NCBI RefSeq assembly: GCF_002218025.2 | Contig: NZ_AP018681.1 | Coordinates: forward strand, 434,001 to 498,000 | Length of the DNA stretch: 64,000 nt | Direction: 5' to 3' | From: Vibrio casei | GTDB taxonomy: Bacteria > Pseudomonadota > Gammaproteobacteria > Enterobacterales > Vibrionaceae | In this document: positions 52,568 to 61,539 of the stretch, in pieces | Layout of the letters: each line of letters begins with the position of its first letter | How positions within the stretch are numbered: position 1 is the stretch's first letter | Made by a program: the position numbers and the translations under genes | Notes under the pieces: generated by a model | The model's input: the letters and a program-made list of their open reading frames with translations, nothing else | Database searches by the model: none | Told to the model about the DNA's origin: nothing

Positions 52568-54069
52568 GCGACATCCTTACTGATATTTTTACCGACTGCA
52601 CACGCCAGTAGTAATTCTTGATTTGCTTGTTTAGCGTTAAATTCGCCACTGATCTTTCCCTCATGCATGACTAAAATACGGTCACTCATGCCAAGTACTT
52701 CAGGCATTTCAGAGGACACCAAAATGATGCTCATGCCTTCAGCCTTAAACTTATTGATCAATTGGTAGATCTCTTTCTTAGCTCCTACATCCACACCACG
52801 CGTGGGCTCATCTAAAATCAGCACATTTGGGCGGGTCATCAAACCTTTCGCAATGGCGACCTTTTGTTGATTACCCCCCGATAAGTTGCCAATGATCTGT
52901 TCACGATTAGGCGTTTTAATATTGAATAAGTCTATAAAGTCGTCGACAGCCATGACTTCACTATTATGTTGGATTTGAGCACCTTTGCTAAAATGCTGTA
53001 GAGCAGAAAGCGTCATATTGTCCTTTACCGACAAACCCAACACCAATCCATCTCCTTTACGGTCTTCAGAGATGTAAGCTATACCATTAGTGAGCCCTTC
53101 TTGCGGGGTTCTAGAGTGAATCGATTTCCCTTCAAGTAATACTTCGCCACTTTGGTATGGAAGAGCGCCGTAAATCATTTTCATTAGTTCAGTGCGACCG
53201 GCGCCCATTAAACCAGACACGCCAACAATTTCACCACGCTTTAAATCAAAACTCACATCGTAAATACCTTTACCGGTTAACCCTTTTACTTCAAGGAGTG
53301 TATCACCAGATTGAACCGCAATTCGTGGGTACTGTTCTTCAAGCTTACGCCCAACCATCATTTCGATTAAGGCATCTTCATTGGTGCTTTCAACGCTGCA
53401 TTCACCAATAAATTTGCCATCACGTAATACGGTAATATCGTCACAAATTTCAAATATTTCTTTTAAGCGATGTGAGATATAGACAATGCCACAACCTTGA
53501 TCGCGTAATTCATTGATCACTTTAAATAAGAAATCGGTTTCTTTATCGGTCAAGGCATCGGTAGGCTCATCCATGATGATGACTTTAGATTCAAACGACA
53601 GGGCTTTGGCGATTTCAACCATTTGTTGTTCACCAAGGCTAAGCTCGCCAAGTAGAGTATTCGAAGTGCGCTGAACATTTAAACGAGCCAGTAACTTATC
53701 TGCTTTTACATGCATTTGATCCCATAGAATACGACCAAAACGATTAGTGATTTCACGGCCTAAAAAAATGTTTTCAGCAATACTAATTTCAGGAATAAGA
53801 TTTAATTCCTGATGAATAATACTGATGCCAGCTTGCTGTGAGTCTCTCGGGCCTTTGAATTGAGAGGGTAGACCTTGGTAGTGAATCTGGCCGGAATCCA
53901 TTGAATAAATTCCTGTTAGTACCTTCATTAATGTCGATTTACCCGCACCATTTTCTCCCATTAGCGCCATTACCCGCCCGGGATATACATTTAAGCTAGC
54001 CTGATCGAGTGCTTTGACGCCAGGAAAGGCTTTTTCGATACGGTTAAGTTCTAATATGGCTTGTGTCAT
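52564..54069 (-). CDS. rbsA: Ribose ABC transporter ATP-binding protein
   Basis: 501 residues from ATG 54069 ([20 protein letters not shown]), the exact E. coli RbsA length; the frame is open 21 codons further, into rbsD. Two ABC halves: Walker [10 protein letters not shown] with [12 protein letters not shown], then GLMGAGRTE, signature [10 protein letters not shown] and [11 protein letters not shown]. It energises ribose uptake. Confidence 0.95.
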   Translation of the reverse strand: MTQAILELNRIEKAFPGVKALDQASLNVYPGRVMALMGENGAGKSTLMKVLTGIYSMDSGQIHYQGLPSQFKGPRDSQQAGISIIHQELNLIPEISIAENIFLGREITNRFGRILWDQMHVKADKLLARLNVQRTSNTLLGELSLGEQQMVEIAKALSFESKVIIMDEPTDALTDKETDFLFKVINELRDQGCGIVYISHRLKEIFEICDDITVLRDGKFIGECSVESTNEDALIEMMVGRKLEEQYPRIAVQSGDTLLEVKGLTGKGIYDVSFDLKRGEIVGVSGLMGAGRTELMKMIYGALPYQSGEVLLEGKSIHSRTPQEGLTNGIAYISEDRKGDGLVLGLSVKDNMTLSALQHFSKGAQIQHNSEVMAVDDFIDLFNIKTPNREQIIGNLSGGNQQKVAIAKGLMTRPNVLILDEPTRGVDVGAKKEIYQLINKFKAEGMSIILVSSEMPEVLGMSDRILVMHEGKISGEFNAKQANQELLLACAVGKNISKDVA

Positions 54070-54083
54070 AACAAATCTCGTTT

Positions 54084-54503
54084 TTAAAAAGTCACACCAG
54101 TTTGAAAGATAACATTGGCATAAGGGGTACACTCACCAGTACGAATGATCGCTTTGCTTTGATGTGTTCGTAGTTTGAAATCTTCATGAGGAAGGTAAGT
54201 AATAGACAATGTTTTCCCTGTCTCCAATTCTTCTATCTTTAAGCATTGAAGTAAGGCTTGGTGATGTTGTGCACTGACTTGCTTAAATTCATTTGCAATG
54301 ATCACCCCTTCAATTTGTGACTCTTTTAACAGAACTTCGACGGTTTGTATAAAGCTTGGGATACCATGGGTTAATGCAAGATCAATACGTTCAACCGAAG
54401 AGGGAACCGGTAAACCAGCATCACAAATAGTGATTTCATCGGTGTGACCAAGTGTCGCCACCAAATATGAAAGCTCTGAATGGAGTAAAGGGGTTTTCTT
54501 CAT
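54084..54503 (-). CDS. rbsD: D-ribose pyranase
   Basis: 139 residues from ATG 54503 ([20 protein letters not shown]), the family length. The catalytic His follows LLHSEL, and [18 protein letters not shown] is the conserved C-terminus. It converts beta-pyranose to furanose forms of ribose before RbsK. First gene of the operon, preceded by two RbsR operators. Confidence 0.95.
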   Translation of the reverse strand: MKKTPLLHSELSYLVATLGHTDEITICDAGLPVPSSVERIDLALTHGIPSFIQTVEVLLKESQIEGVIIANEFKQVSAQHHQALLQCLKIEELETGKTLSITYLPHEDFKLRTHQSKAIIRTGECTPYANVIFQTGVTF

Positions 54504-54534
54504 AGTGATACAACCTATATTCAAATAATTCGAA

Positions 54535-54630
54535 TTCATCGAAACGTTTCGATGAATAATAGTAACAAACAAAAATAATGCATTACTTCACCAAATAAAT
54601 TGTGAAATGGATCATCGAAACGTTTCGATG
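54535..54630. promoter_or_regulatory. Two perfect RbsR-type operators
   Basis: The core CGAAACGTTTCG occurs in a 22-bp perfect palindrome at 54,535-54,556 and an 18-bp perfect palindrome at 54,613-54,630, centres 76 bp apart. Both fit LacI-family operators with a central CG. The pair could support a repression loop over the rbsD promoter and may also affect the divergent deacetylase-family gene. Confidence 0.85.
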
Positions 54631-54766
54631 GTGATAGGCCTGAGTGATCAGGGTCACATTGAAGCAGAATAAGAGGGTGAGGTTAAGCTGTATTTTTACG
54701 GTGAAGCTGATAGCATCGACAGGGTACTTTTTTGACTATTATCGACTAAAGCTGCCACGAAACCTT

Positions 54767-55705
54767 ATGATCCCACTTATTTATCATCCTATTTACTCTG
54801 CTTTGGATTTGCCTGCTAAGCACCGTTATCCCATCAGTAAGTACCGTCTTTTGTATCAAGCTATTCATTCTATAATGCAAACTAGCTCGGTATGGCAATC
54901 TATGTTAGCTTTTGTTGAACCTGAACCCGTGACGATTGAACAAATCAAAGTGGTGCACCATTCTGATTATGTCGAAGCCTTGTTGCAGGGAAACTTGCCG
55001 GCAGCGAAAATGCGTCGTATTGGATTCCCGTGGAGTGAAGCATTAATTGAACGAACTTTGATGTCATCCGGAGGGACATGTAAAACGATCGAGATGGCAT
55101 TAGAGTGTGGTATTGCGATTCATCTCAGTGGTGGATATCACCATGCACATGCTGATTTTGGCAGTGGATTTTGTTTATTCAATGATTTGGTTATCGCGGC
55201 AAAACATGCATTAACCTTTGATAATATTGATAAAGTATTAGTTGTTGATAGTGATGTTCATCAAGGTGATGGTACGGCAACATTAACTCAAAATAATAGT
55301 GACATTGTCACGTTGTCATTTCATTGCGAAAAAAATTTCCCAGCCAGAAAGCCTAATTCTACGATGGATGTGGCGTTGCCAAGAGAAACTAATGATGCAG
55401 AGTTTTTAGATCACTTTACTGCCATTGTTGAAATGGCGATTAATCTGCATCAGCCCGATGTCATTCTTTATGATGCAGGTGTGGATATTCATATAGATGA
55501 TGAGCTCGGTTATTTTCAAGTCTCGACTGAGGGAATTTATCAACGAGATAGGTTTATGTTTGACTTAGCGAAGAAACGGCATATCCCGATTGCCTGTGTT
55601 ATTGGCGGGGGCTATCGTTCGAAGCACCAAGATCTCGTGCCTATACATATCCAGCTAATAAAAGCGGTAATTGATTCACTAAACGAGAAAGAGTCTTTAA
55701 CTTAA
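54767..55705 (+). CDS. Histone-deacetylase-family zinc hydrolase
   Basis: 312 residues from ATG 54767 (MIPLIYHPIYSALDLPAKHR); the frame is open 41 codons upstream but runs through the operator region. HDAC-superfamily zinc motifs: GGYHHAHADFGSGFCLFND (active-site His pair), VVDSDVHQGDGTA (metal Asp and His) and ILYDAGVDIHIDDELG (metal Asp). Bacterial members remove acetyl groups from acetylpolyamines or acetyl-lysine; the substrate here is unknown. It is followed 12 bp later by a Nudix gene, probably in one operon. Confidence 0.88.
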   Translation: MIPLIYHPIYSALDLPAKHRYPISKYRLLYQAIHSIMQTSSVWQSMLAFVEPEPVTIEQIKVVHHSDYVEALLQGNLPAAKMRRIGFPWSEALIERTLMSSGGTCKTIEMALECGIAIHLSGGYHHAHADFGSGFCLFNDLVIAAKHALTFDNIDKVLVVDSDVHQGDGTATLTQNNSDIVTLSFHCEKNFPARKPNSTMDVALPRETNDAEFLDHFTAIVEMAINLHQPDVILYDAGVDIHIDDELGYFQVSTEGIYQRDRFMFDLAKKRHIPIACVIGGGYRSKHQDLVPIHIQLIKAVIDSLNEKESLT

Positions 55706-55717
55706 GGAAGATTAAGC

Positions 55718-56275
55718 ATGGAGCAGGCTAAACAAGTAAATTCAAACCCGCTAGAACCAAAGCAGTTACAACCAAAGCAACAGCATAGAATTCGTGCTGC
55801 AGGTATCATCATTAAAGATAATTCGTTACTTTTATTACGAGTAAAAGATTTTAGTGGTGAATATTGGATTCCACCGGGTGGTGGCCTTGAAGAAAATGAT
55901 GGGCATACTAAAGCGTGTTTAAAGCGAGAGTGCCATGAAGAAGCCGGTATTGATGTGACAGTGGGAAAATTAGTCTGTGTTAGAGAGTTTTTAGAAACCA
56001 CACGAAATATTTATCATGCTGAGTTTTTTTACCATATTACGGATTTTTCTGGTAAGCCTCATATCGATAATTTAGCTGGGCACAACGACGCTGTGTTTAT
56101 ACAAGAAATCGAATGGGTGCCGATTGAAACCTTAGAGCAGAGACGCACTTTTCCGACCGATCTTAAACACGTTGCCATGCTGGTCTTACAACATAAAGCG
56201 AGTGTTCATCTTGGCAGTTATGTGCAGGGCGAATTTGAAATACACAATCAAATGTCTGATGATAATTCTTTATAA
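55718..56275 (+). CDS. Nudix hydrolase
   Basis: 185 residues. After a Q/K-rich N-terminus, IRAAGIIIKDNSLLLLRVKD leads into the Nudix box GGGLEENDGHTKACLKRECH with EEAGID (REx2EE core intact). Such enzymes hydrolyse nucleoside diphosphates linked to another group; the substrate is not predictable here. SD AAGGAAG. Its 3' end overlaps the converging YgjP-like gene by 28 bp. Confidence 0.88.
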   Translation: MEQAKQVNSNPLEPKQLQPKQQHRIRAAGIIIKDNSLLLLRVKDFSGEYWIPPGGGLEENDGHTKACLKRECHEEAGIDVTVGKLVCVREFLETTRNIYHAEFFYHITDFSGKPHIDNLAGHNDAVFIQEIEWVPIETLEQRRTFPTDLKHVAMLVLQHKASVHLGSYVQGEFEIHNQMSDDNSL

Positions 56276-56757
56276 GTCAGAAATAATCTCGCATCAAATT
56301 CCAGTTGATGGTATTCCGGTTCCATATGGCAACATAAGGCATAAAAGGCTTTGTTGTGCTCTTTTTCTTTAATGTGCGCCAATTCGTGGACCACTAACAT
56401 GCGCAACAGTGGTTCTGGTGCCTCTTTAAAGATGGAGGCAATACGGATTTCGTTCTTAGCTTTTAACTTACCACCATGATTACGAGACACAAAAGTGTGC
56501 AAGCCCAAGGCATGATTGACGATATGAATTTTCGGGTCATAAATGACTTTGGATAAAGGGGATGATTTCTTTAAATAACGATTTTTAATCGCCATTGTGT
56601 ACTCGTAAAGTGCTTTTTCGGTGGTTAACGTATGCATTGTTGGATATTTACTTTTCATCCATGCGGCTAACTTGCCTTGTTCTATCAAGCTTTGAACTTG
56701 AGACAATACATTTTCCGGATAACCTTGCAGGTACTTTAAATTTACACTGTTCTTCAT
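56248..56757 (-). CDS. YgjP-like metal-dependent hydrolase (DUF45)
   Basis: 169 residues. The zinc motif is LVVHELAHIKEKEHNKAFYA (HExxH plus downstream His), as in the DUF45/YgjP group of M48-like proteins. HNKAF and CHMEPEYHQLEFDARLF follow. Cellular role uncertain; it may be a peptidase or nucleotide-acting hydrolase. Single gene, convergent with the Nudix gene. Confidence 0.82.
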   Translation of the reverse strand: MKNSVNLKYLQGYPENVLSQVQSLIEQGKLAAWMKSKYPTMHTLTTEKALYEYTMAIKNRYLKKSSPLSKVIYDPKIHIVNHALGLHTFVSRNHGGKLKAKNEIRIASIFKEAPEPLLRMLVVHELAHIKEKEHNKAFYALCCHMEPEYHQLEFDARLFLTYKELSSDI

Positions 56758-56862
56758 TCAATATTCTTTCAGTTTCAGCTTATATTCGTTGCAATGGGTA
56801 ATGTCTTATCCCCTAAAGTAAAAGCGATCCTAAGATCGCTTCTATCACACAGACACCATCAC

Positions 56863-58512
56863 TTACACTTTAAATTGTGCTTTACGAAGTCGATTTAAAA
56901 CCGCCATGACATCGAGTGTGCGAGGCTTGGCTAAGTCACCATTTTTGGGCATGGCTTGATACCAATCGTTTTGCAATGCTTGCTCAAATATATGAGACGG
57001 GTTGTCACTCCAGCCAGGCTGTTGAGACAGTTGGAACCATAACCAACCAATGGCATTGAGTTCGCTGGTGGACTCAATTTGTTCAAGAGCGGAAACATCA
57101 ACATGCTCTTTACCAAAACGCAGAGTATGAGTGCCTTTACCTTGAATTCGAAATTTACCTTCCGCCAAAATCTTCTGTAAACATAGATTATTAAATGAAC
57201 GAGCAGGATGCTGAACCAGTGGCGTTTCGGTTTCTTGATTACGCTGGCTTGGGTGCTGTTTGATGACTTCTTTTGCTTTTTCCGTCACATCCAAGGCTTG
57301 GTAGTCATGCATTTGAATCACGGTATCGGCAACATCGAAATAATCCCCCGATCCACCCATGACAATAATAGAAGAGACGCCTTGCTCATCACGTAATTGC
57401 CCAATGCGATCGACCAAAGGTGTAATGGGTTCATCCCCTTTACTGACTAAAGCTTGCATGCGTTCATCGCGGATCATGAAGTTGGTAGCCGAAGTGTCTT
57501 CATCAATAAGAAGAGTACTTGCTCCCGCTTCTAAAGATTCTTGTAACCAAGCCGCTTGAGAGGTTGACCCAGATGCATCTTGCGTCGAAAAATCCGTCGT
57601 ATCTTTCCCCATAGGTAAATGGTTAATGTAATTCGAAAGATTCAAATGATGAACACTACGGCCATCTTCTGCTCGAATTTTCATCGCTTGCGGATCAGTA
57701 ACAATGTACTCACGACCATCGGTTGGTATGTGATCGTAAATAGAACGTTCTATCGCGGTGAGTAAAGTGGATTTACCGTGAAAACCACCACCGACAATTA
57801 AAGTAATACCCTTTGGAATACCTAAACCACGAATTTGACCTTTGTGTGGTGTATTTAAAGTGTACGCTAACGTTTCAGGTGCACTAAAGGTGACGGCATT
57901 TTTCATTGGTAGATCACAATCACCAGAAACACGTGGTAAGACACTACCGTCTGCAACAAATGCAACAAGGTTGTTTGTCGCCAATTGATGACGAAGCGCC
58001 ACTTGATCTTCCACCACTTCACAGTGACGTTTTAGTGCTTCTATATCGATTTCACGCGCAATGGTTGACCGGCGGATAAACTTAGGCAAGTGAAAAGTCA
58101 GTATGTTAATGGCTTTCTTACTTAAAATCTGGCGACCATCGGCTGGTAAGTTGACACGAAAACGAAGTTCAATGCCACTTTCATCAAACACAACGGCAGT
58201 ATGGTCGAGCACACTTTGTCCGTTGAAGGCAATATCGACGGAAAGTTCGGGCTGAGCTAATTGAGAAAAGTAACGAGCGATATAGTCACGAGCGGCACGT
58301 TGATAATCTTCAGATTGGTCTAGTAACCATTGTAAATCCGTTAATGACCATGCTCGGCGAGCTCGTAAGCGTGAAGCGGTCGCATGTGGATCACCTTGCA
58401 CTGTATCGATGAAAAGATCGAAATCTGTAAAATCATATTGGCCTTTGATTTGCTGGTAAGCACGATAGTTTTGTTTTTCGATATTTTTCAGTTTGAAGAT
58501 CAGCGTATCCAT
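56863..58512 (-). CDS. ABC-ATPase domain protein (PF09818 type), function unknown
   Basis: 549 residues. The N-terminal part reads GQYDFTDFDLFIDTVQGDPH and ATASRLRARRAW. The central P-loop is GGGFHGKSTLLTAI, followed by TFSAPETLAYTLN-type surroundings, and a Walker B-like STLLIDEDTSATNFMIRD. The C-terminus ends LDVMAVLNRLRKAQFKV. Recognised as the large predicted-ATPase family of bacteria and archaea, without a known function and without transmembrane segments. Single gene. Confidence 0.82.
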   Translation of the reverse strand: MDTLIFKLKNIEKQNYRAYQQIKGQYDFTDFDLFIDTVQGDPHATASRLRARRAWSLTDLQWLLDQSEDYQRAARDYIARYFSQLAQPELSVDIAFNGQSVLDHTAVVFDESGIELRFRVNLPADGRQILSKKAINILTFHLPKFIRRSTIAREIDIEALKRHCEVVEDQVALRHQLATNNLVAFVADGSVLPRVSGDCDLPMKNAVTFSAPETLAYTLNTPHKGQIRGLGIPKGITLIVGGGFHGKSTLLTAIERSIYDHIPTDGREYIVTDPQAMKIRAEDGRSVHHLNLSNYINHLPMGKDTTDFSTQDASGSTSQAAWLQESLEAGASTLLIDEDTSATNFMIRDERMQALVSKGDEPITPLVDRIGQLRDEQGVSSIIVMGGSGDYFDVADTVIQMHDYQALDVTEKAKEVIKQHPSQRNQETETPLVQHPARSFNNLCLQKILAEGKFRIQGKGTHTLRFGKEHVDVSALEQIESTSELNAIGWLWFQLSQQPGWSDNPSHIFEQALQNDWYQAMPKNGDLAKPRTLDVMAVLNRLRKAQFKV

Positions 58513-58760
58513 AGAGTTTCAGTATCGCTTTTGATGAGAATAAAGACTAAAGCGGGATTATATACCTAAGTCACTTCAAGATGCGAATTTCAGCTTAATA
58601 AAGCTTTAGAGAATAGGGGTATTCAATAGCTGAAGAGCAGAACAATAAAAATAATGAATCGGTTGATAAGGAACCTCTCTAATAAGCAATGCTTGAGGAT
58701 CGCATTAGAGAGGTGATGAGCCTGTGAAAGGAGGCTGAAATATCTCGTTTTATCGTGGCA

Positions 58761-59957
58761 CTATGGTTGAAGCGAACGTAAATATTCGACATCAACATCT
58801 TGCTGATAATCTACACCATGAATATCAAAACCATTTAACTGCATAAATGCTTGCTTATAACCATGGTAATCACCAACGTGCTTAAAATTATCTTGATTCA
58901 TATTCGTCATGATTTCACTTACACGAGCTTGAATGCTTGGTTTTAGCTCCCACTCATCCATACGGATCAATCGTTCGGCATCAACGGGCGGTTTTTCTTG
59001 ATTCAATTTGGTCGAGAATAAGCGTTGCATTTGCTCGATACACCCTTCATGGTTTCCTTCTTCTTTCATGGCTTTATAAAGAGCGATCATATAAGGCGTG
59101 AAAGTGGGAATAAACACGCTTGCTTTAGTCACTAAAGCTTTACAAGCTGTTGCGTAGGCTGCGCCATTAAAACTTGCCAATTTAATGTTTAAAGAGTGAC
59201 TCGCTTGATGCAAATCGACTTTTGCCCATCCTAATGTGCCATCACGATAAATTGGGTAGTTAGCTTCACAACCAATGTAAGAGAATGCGATGGTTTTACA
59301 CCCTTCAGCAATCGATTCTGAATTGATTAAAGTGTCGACCCATGATTCCCAATCCGATCCACCCATCACTTGGATTGTGGCTTCAATTTCTTCATCCGTG
59401 GCAGGTTCAATGCTCGTTTCAATCCATTGATCATTGTCAAGCAATACCGTAGCACCTGTGACGCTGTCACCAATTGGTTTGATGCTAGAAACCCAATTTT
59501 TATTGGTGTTTGGGTTCGGGCGAACACCTGTTGCTAAGCTATAGATGATGAGATCTACTTCGCCTTCGAAGTAAGTTTCAATCGCTTCGATAACGTGTTC
59601 TCGGGTTGCCTTGGCAAAGGCATCACCAATAATGTTGATCGCAATGCGACCCTCTTTTTCGGCTTCTTGTTTGAAAAAAATATTATTATACCAACCAGCA
59701 CTTCCTACTCCTTTTTCAGAAGGACCACGTTCAAACGATACACCAATCGTATCGGCTTCACTGCCACCGAAAGCTAATGCAATCCGAGAGGCTAATCCAA
59801 AGCCAGAAGATGCCCCTAAAATGAGCACACGTTTTGGGCCATTTTCGATTTGTTTCGCGTTTTTTACGAACTGAATTTGTTGCTGTACTGATGCCTGACA
59901 TCCGTATGGATGGGCACTTCGGGCAACGACACCCTTGATGATTGGTTCGATAACCAT
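58761..59957 (-). CDS. fabV: Trans-2-enoyl-ACP/CoA reductase FabV
   Basis: 398 residues, the family length. The N-terminus MVIEPIIKGVVARSAHPYGC and RVLILGASSGFGLASRIAL form the Rossmann NADH site. The catalytic pair Y-x8-K is in IYRDGTLGWAKVDL. It reduces the enoyl bond in the last step of fatty acid elongation and is naturally triclosan tolerant; Vibrio uses FabV, first characterised in V. cholerae. Single gene. Confidence 0.96.
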   Translation of the reverse strand: MVIEPIIKGVVARSAHPYGCQASVQQQIQFVKNAKQIENGPKRVLILGASSGFGLASRIALAFGGSEADTIGVSFERGPSEKGVGSAGWYNNIFFKQEAEKEGRIAINIIGDAFAKATREHVIEAIETYFEGEVDLIIYSLATGVRPNPNTNKNWVSSIKPIGDSVTGATVLLDNDQWIETSIEPATDEEIEATIQVMGGSDWESWVDTLINSESIAEGCKTIAFSYIGCEANYPIYRDGTLGWAKVDLHQASHSLNIKLASFNGAAYATACKALVTKASVFIPTFTPYMIALYKAMKEEGNHEGCIEQMQRLFSTKLNQEKPPVDAERLIRMDEWELKPSIQARVSEIMTNMNQDNFKHVGDYHGYKQAFMQLNGFDIHGVDYQQDVDVEYLRSLQP

Positions 59958-60176
59958 ACGATATCCGCCTCTAAAGTAAGGAATAAGTCTTTAGAATAGA
60001 AACAATTAGCCTGTAGCGTATTGAGCAAACAGGGTATTAGTGGCAATTTTATGATTTATTTAAAGAAAATTTGTTTCAGATCATGAATGGAAGTGCTTGG
60101 AAATGAAAAAACGAACCTAATTTAGGCTCGTTTTTTATGATCTATATAGAAGCTGTGTGCGTAATGCAATAAGCAT

Positions 60177-60791
60177 TTACAGAATCAATTCCAGCTGAGA
60201 CGCCATAAAATCAGCGATCCAAGGTTGTGCTACCGCTTTTGGATGAAGGCCATCTTTCATCATCCATTCTGGTTTTACGATTACCTGTTCGAGGAAAAAC
60301 GGTAAGATCGGAATGTCTTGCTGTTTAGCAACCTCTGGGTATAAATTGGAAAATGCTTGCGTATAACGCTTACCATAATTGGGTGGCACCATGATTTGCA
60401 TGATAGCAACATCACTATTAGCGGCTTTACTTAAGGTAATAATTTGTGTCAGATTTTGCTTTATAGTGGTAGGTGAAAAGCCTCGTAAGCCATCATTAGC
60501 TCCTAATTCAACAATGACCCAATCGGGGTTATGTTGTTTCAATAGAGCAGGTAATCGCTGTAAGCCATTACCTGAAGTATCACCAGAAATACTGCCATTT
60601 ATGACCGTGGCATTAATCCCTTTTTGTTTGAGTTGATCAGGCAATAATGAAGGCCAGCTTTGTTCTATCGGCATTTGATAGCCCGCACTAAGGCTATCGC
60701 CTAGAATTAAAATTGTCGTGTTTGCGCTGTTCGCCGCGTGCGTAATGGAAGAAAGACTTAACACTAGAATTAAGGATAGAAATCTCATCAT
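60177..60791 (-). CDS. tesA: Acyl-CoA thioesterase I / lysophospholipase L1
   Basis: ~204 residues from ATG 60791 (or 60788); upstream open codons have no family likeness. Signal peptide LSLILVLSLSSITHA. SGNH/GDSL hydrolase blocks: ILGDSLSAGYQ (nucleophile Ser), GSISGDTSGNG (Gly), ELGANDGLRG (Asn) and DGLHPKAVAQ (Asp and His). A periplasmic enzyme acting on acyl thioesters and lysophospholipids. Its start codon overlaps the divergent ybbA start. Confidence 0.94.
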   Translation of the reverse strand: MMRFLSLILVLSLSSITHAANSANTTILILGDSLSAGYQMPIEQSWPSLLPDQLKQKGINATVINGSISGDTSGNGLQRLPALLKQHNPDWVIVELGANDGLRGFSPTTIKQNLTQIITLSKAANSDVAIMQIMVPPNYGKRYTQAFSNLYPEVAKQQDIPILPFFLEQVIVKPEWMMKDGLHPKAVAQPWIADFMASQLELIL

Positions 60792-61539
60792 GTCACAATC
60801 ACCTACAGAAAATGTTATCAATAAAAATGCAACAACTCAGGCAAAGCCGCCATGTTCAACCATGGCCAATGTGGTTATCCAAGCTGAGGGTGTTGGTCAA
60901 TCCGTTTCAACCAATAAAGAGCATTTAACCATATTAAAGGGTGTGAACCTAGCCATTCTGGAAGGAGAAAGTGTCGCTATTGTAGGGACCTCTGGTGCTG
61001 GTAAATCAACTTTAATGACATTGTTGGCAGGATTAGATAGCCCAACACAAGGTGAAATTAGCTTACTAGGAAAGTCATTATCAAAGATGGATGATGAAGC
61101 TCGTGCTGCATTGCGCAGTGATTCGATTGGTTTTGTATTCCAAAGTTTTCTTTTAATTCCGACTTTAACAGCATTGGAAAACGTAACATTACCGTGCTTA
61201 CTTAAAGGCGAAAAAGAAAACATAGAAAGGGCGACCCATTTATTGAACGAAGTAGGGTTAAAAGATCGCTTAACACATACGCCGAGTCAACTTTCTGGTG
61301 GTGAACAGCAACGGGTAGCATTGGCGAGGGCTTTCATGATTCAACCTAAAGTACTGTTTGCCGATGAACCGACAGGCAACCTAGACCAAATTACTGCAGC
61401 AAAGATCATAGAACAGTTATTTGAGCTTAATAAAGCGCATAACACAACCTTAGTACTTGTTACCCACGATAACGACTTAGCAAAGCGTTGTGATCGCATA
61501 TTACACATGCAAGCCGGTGAGTTGGAGGATCAAGCATGA
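60790..61539 (+). CDS. ybbA: YbbA-type ABC transporter ATP-binding protein
   Basis: 249 residues from ATG 60790; a shorter start at 60862 (MANVVIQAEGV) is also plausible and would avoid the overlap with tesA. LolD/MacB-like ATPase: Walker A GTSGAGKST, Q-loop FVFQSFLLIPTLTA, signature LSGGEQQRVALARA and Walker B VLFADEPTGNLD. It partners the FtsX-type permease downstream (4-bp ATGA overlap). Proposed to act on the cell envelope together with TesA; substrate unknown. Confidence 0.9.
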   Translation: MSQSPTENVINKNATTQAKPPCSTMANVVIQAEGVGQSVSTNKEHLTILKGVNLAILEGESVAIVGTSGAGKSTLMTLLAGLDSPTQGEISLLGKSLSKMDDEARAALRSDSIGFVFQSFLLIPTLTALENVTLPCLLKGEKENIERATHLLNEVGLKDRLTHTPSQLSGGEQQRVALARAFMIQPKVLFADEPTGNLDQITAAKIIEQLFELNKAHNTTLVLVTHDNDLAKRCDRILHMQAGELEDQA

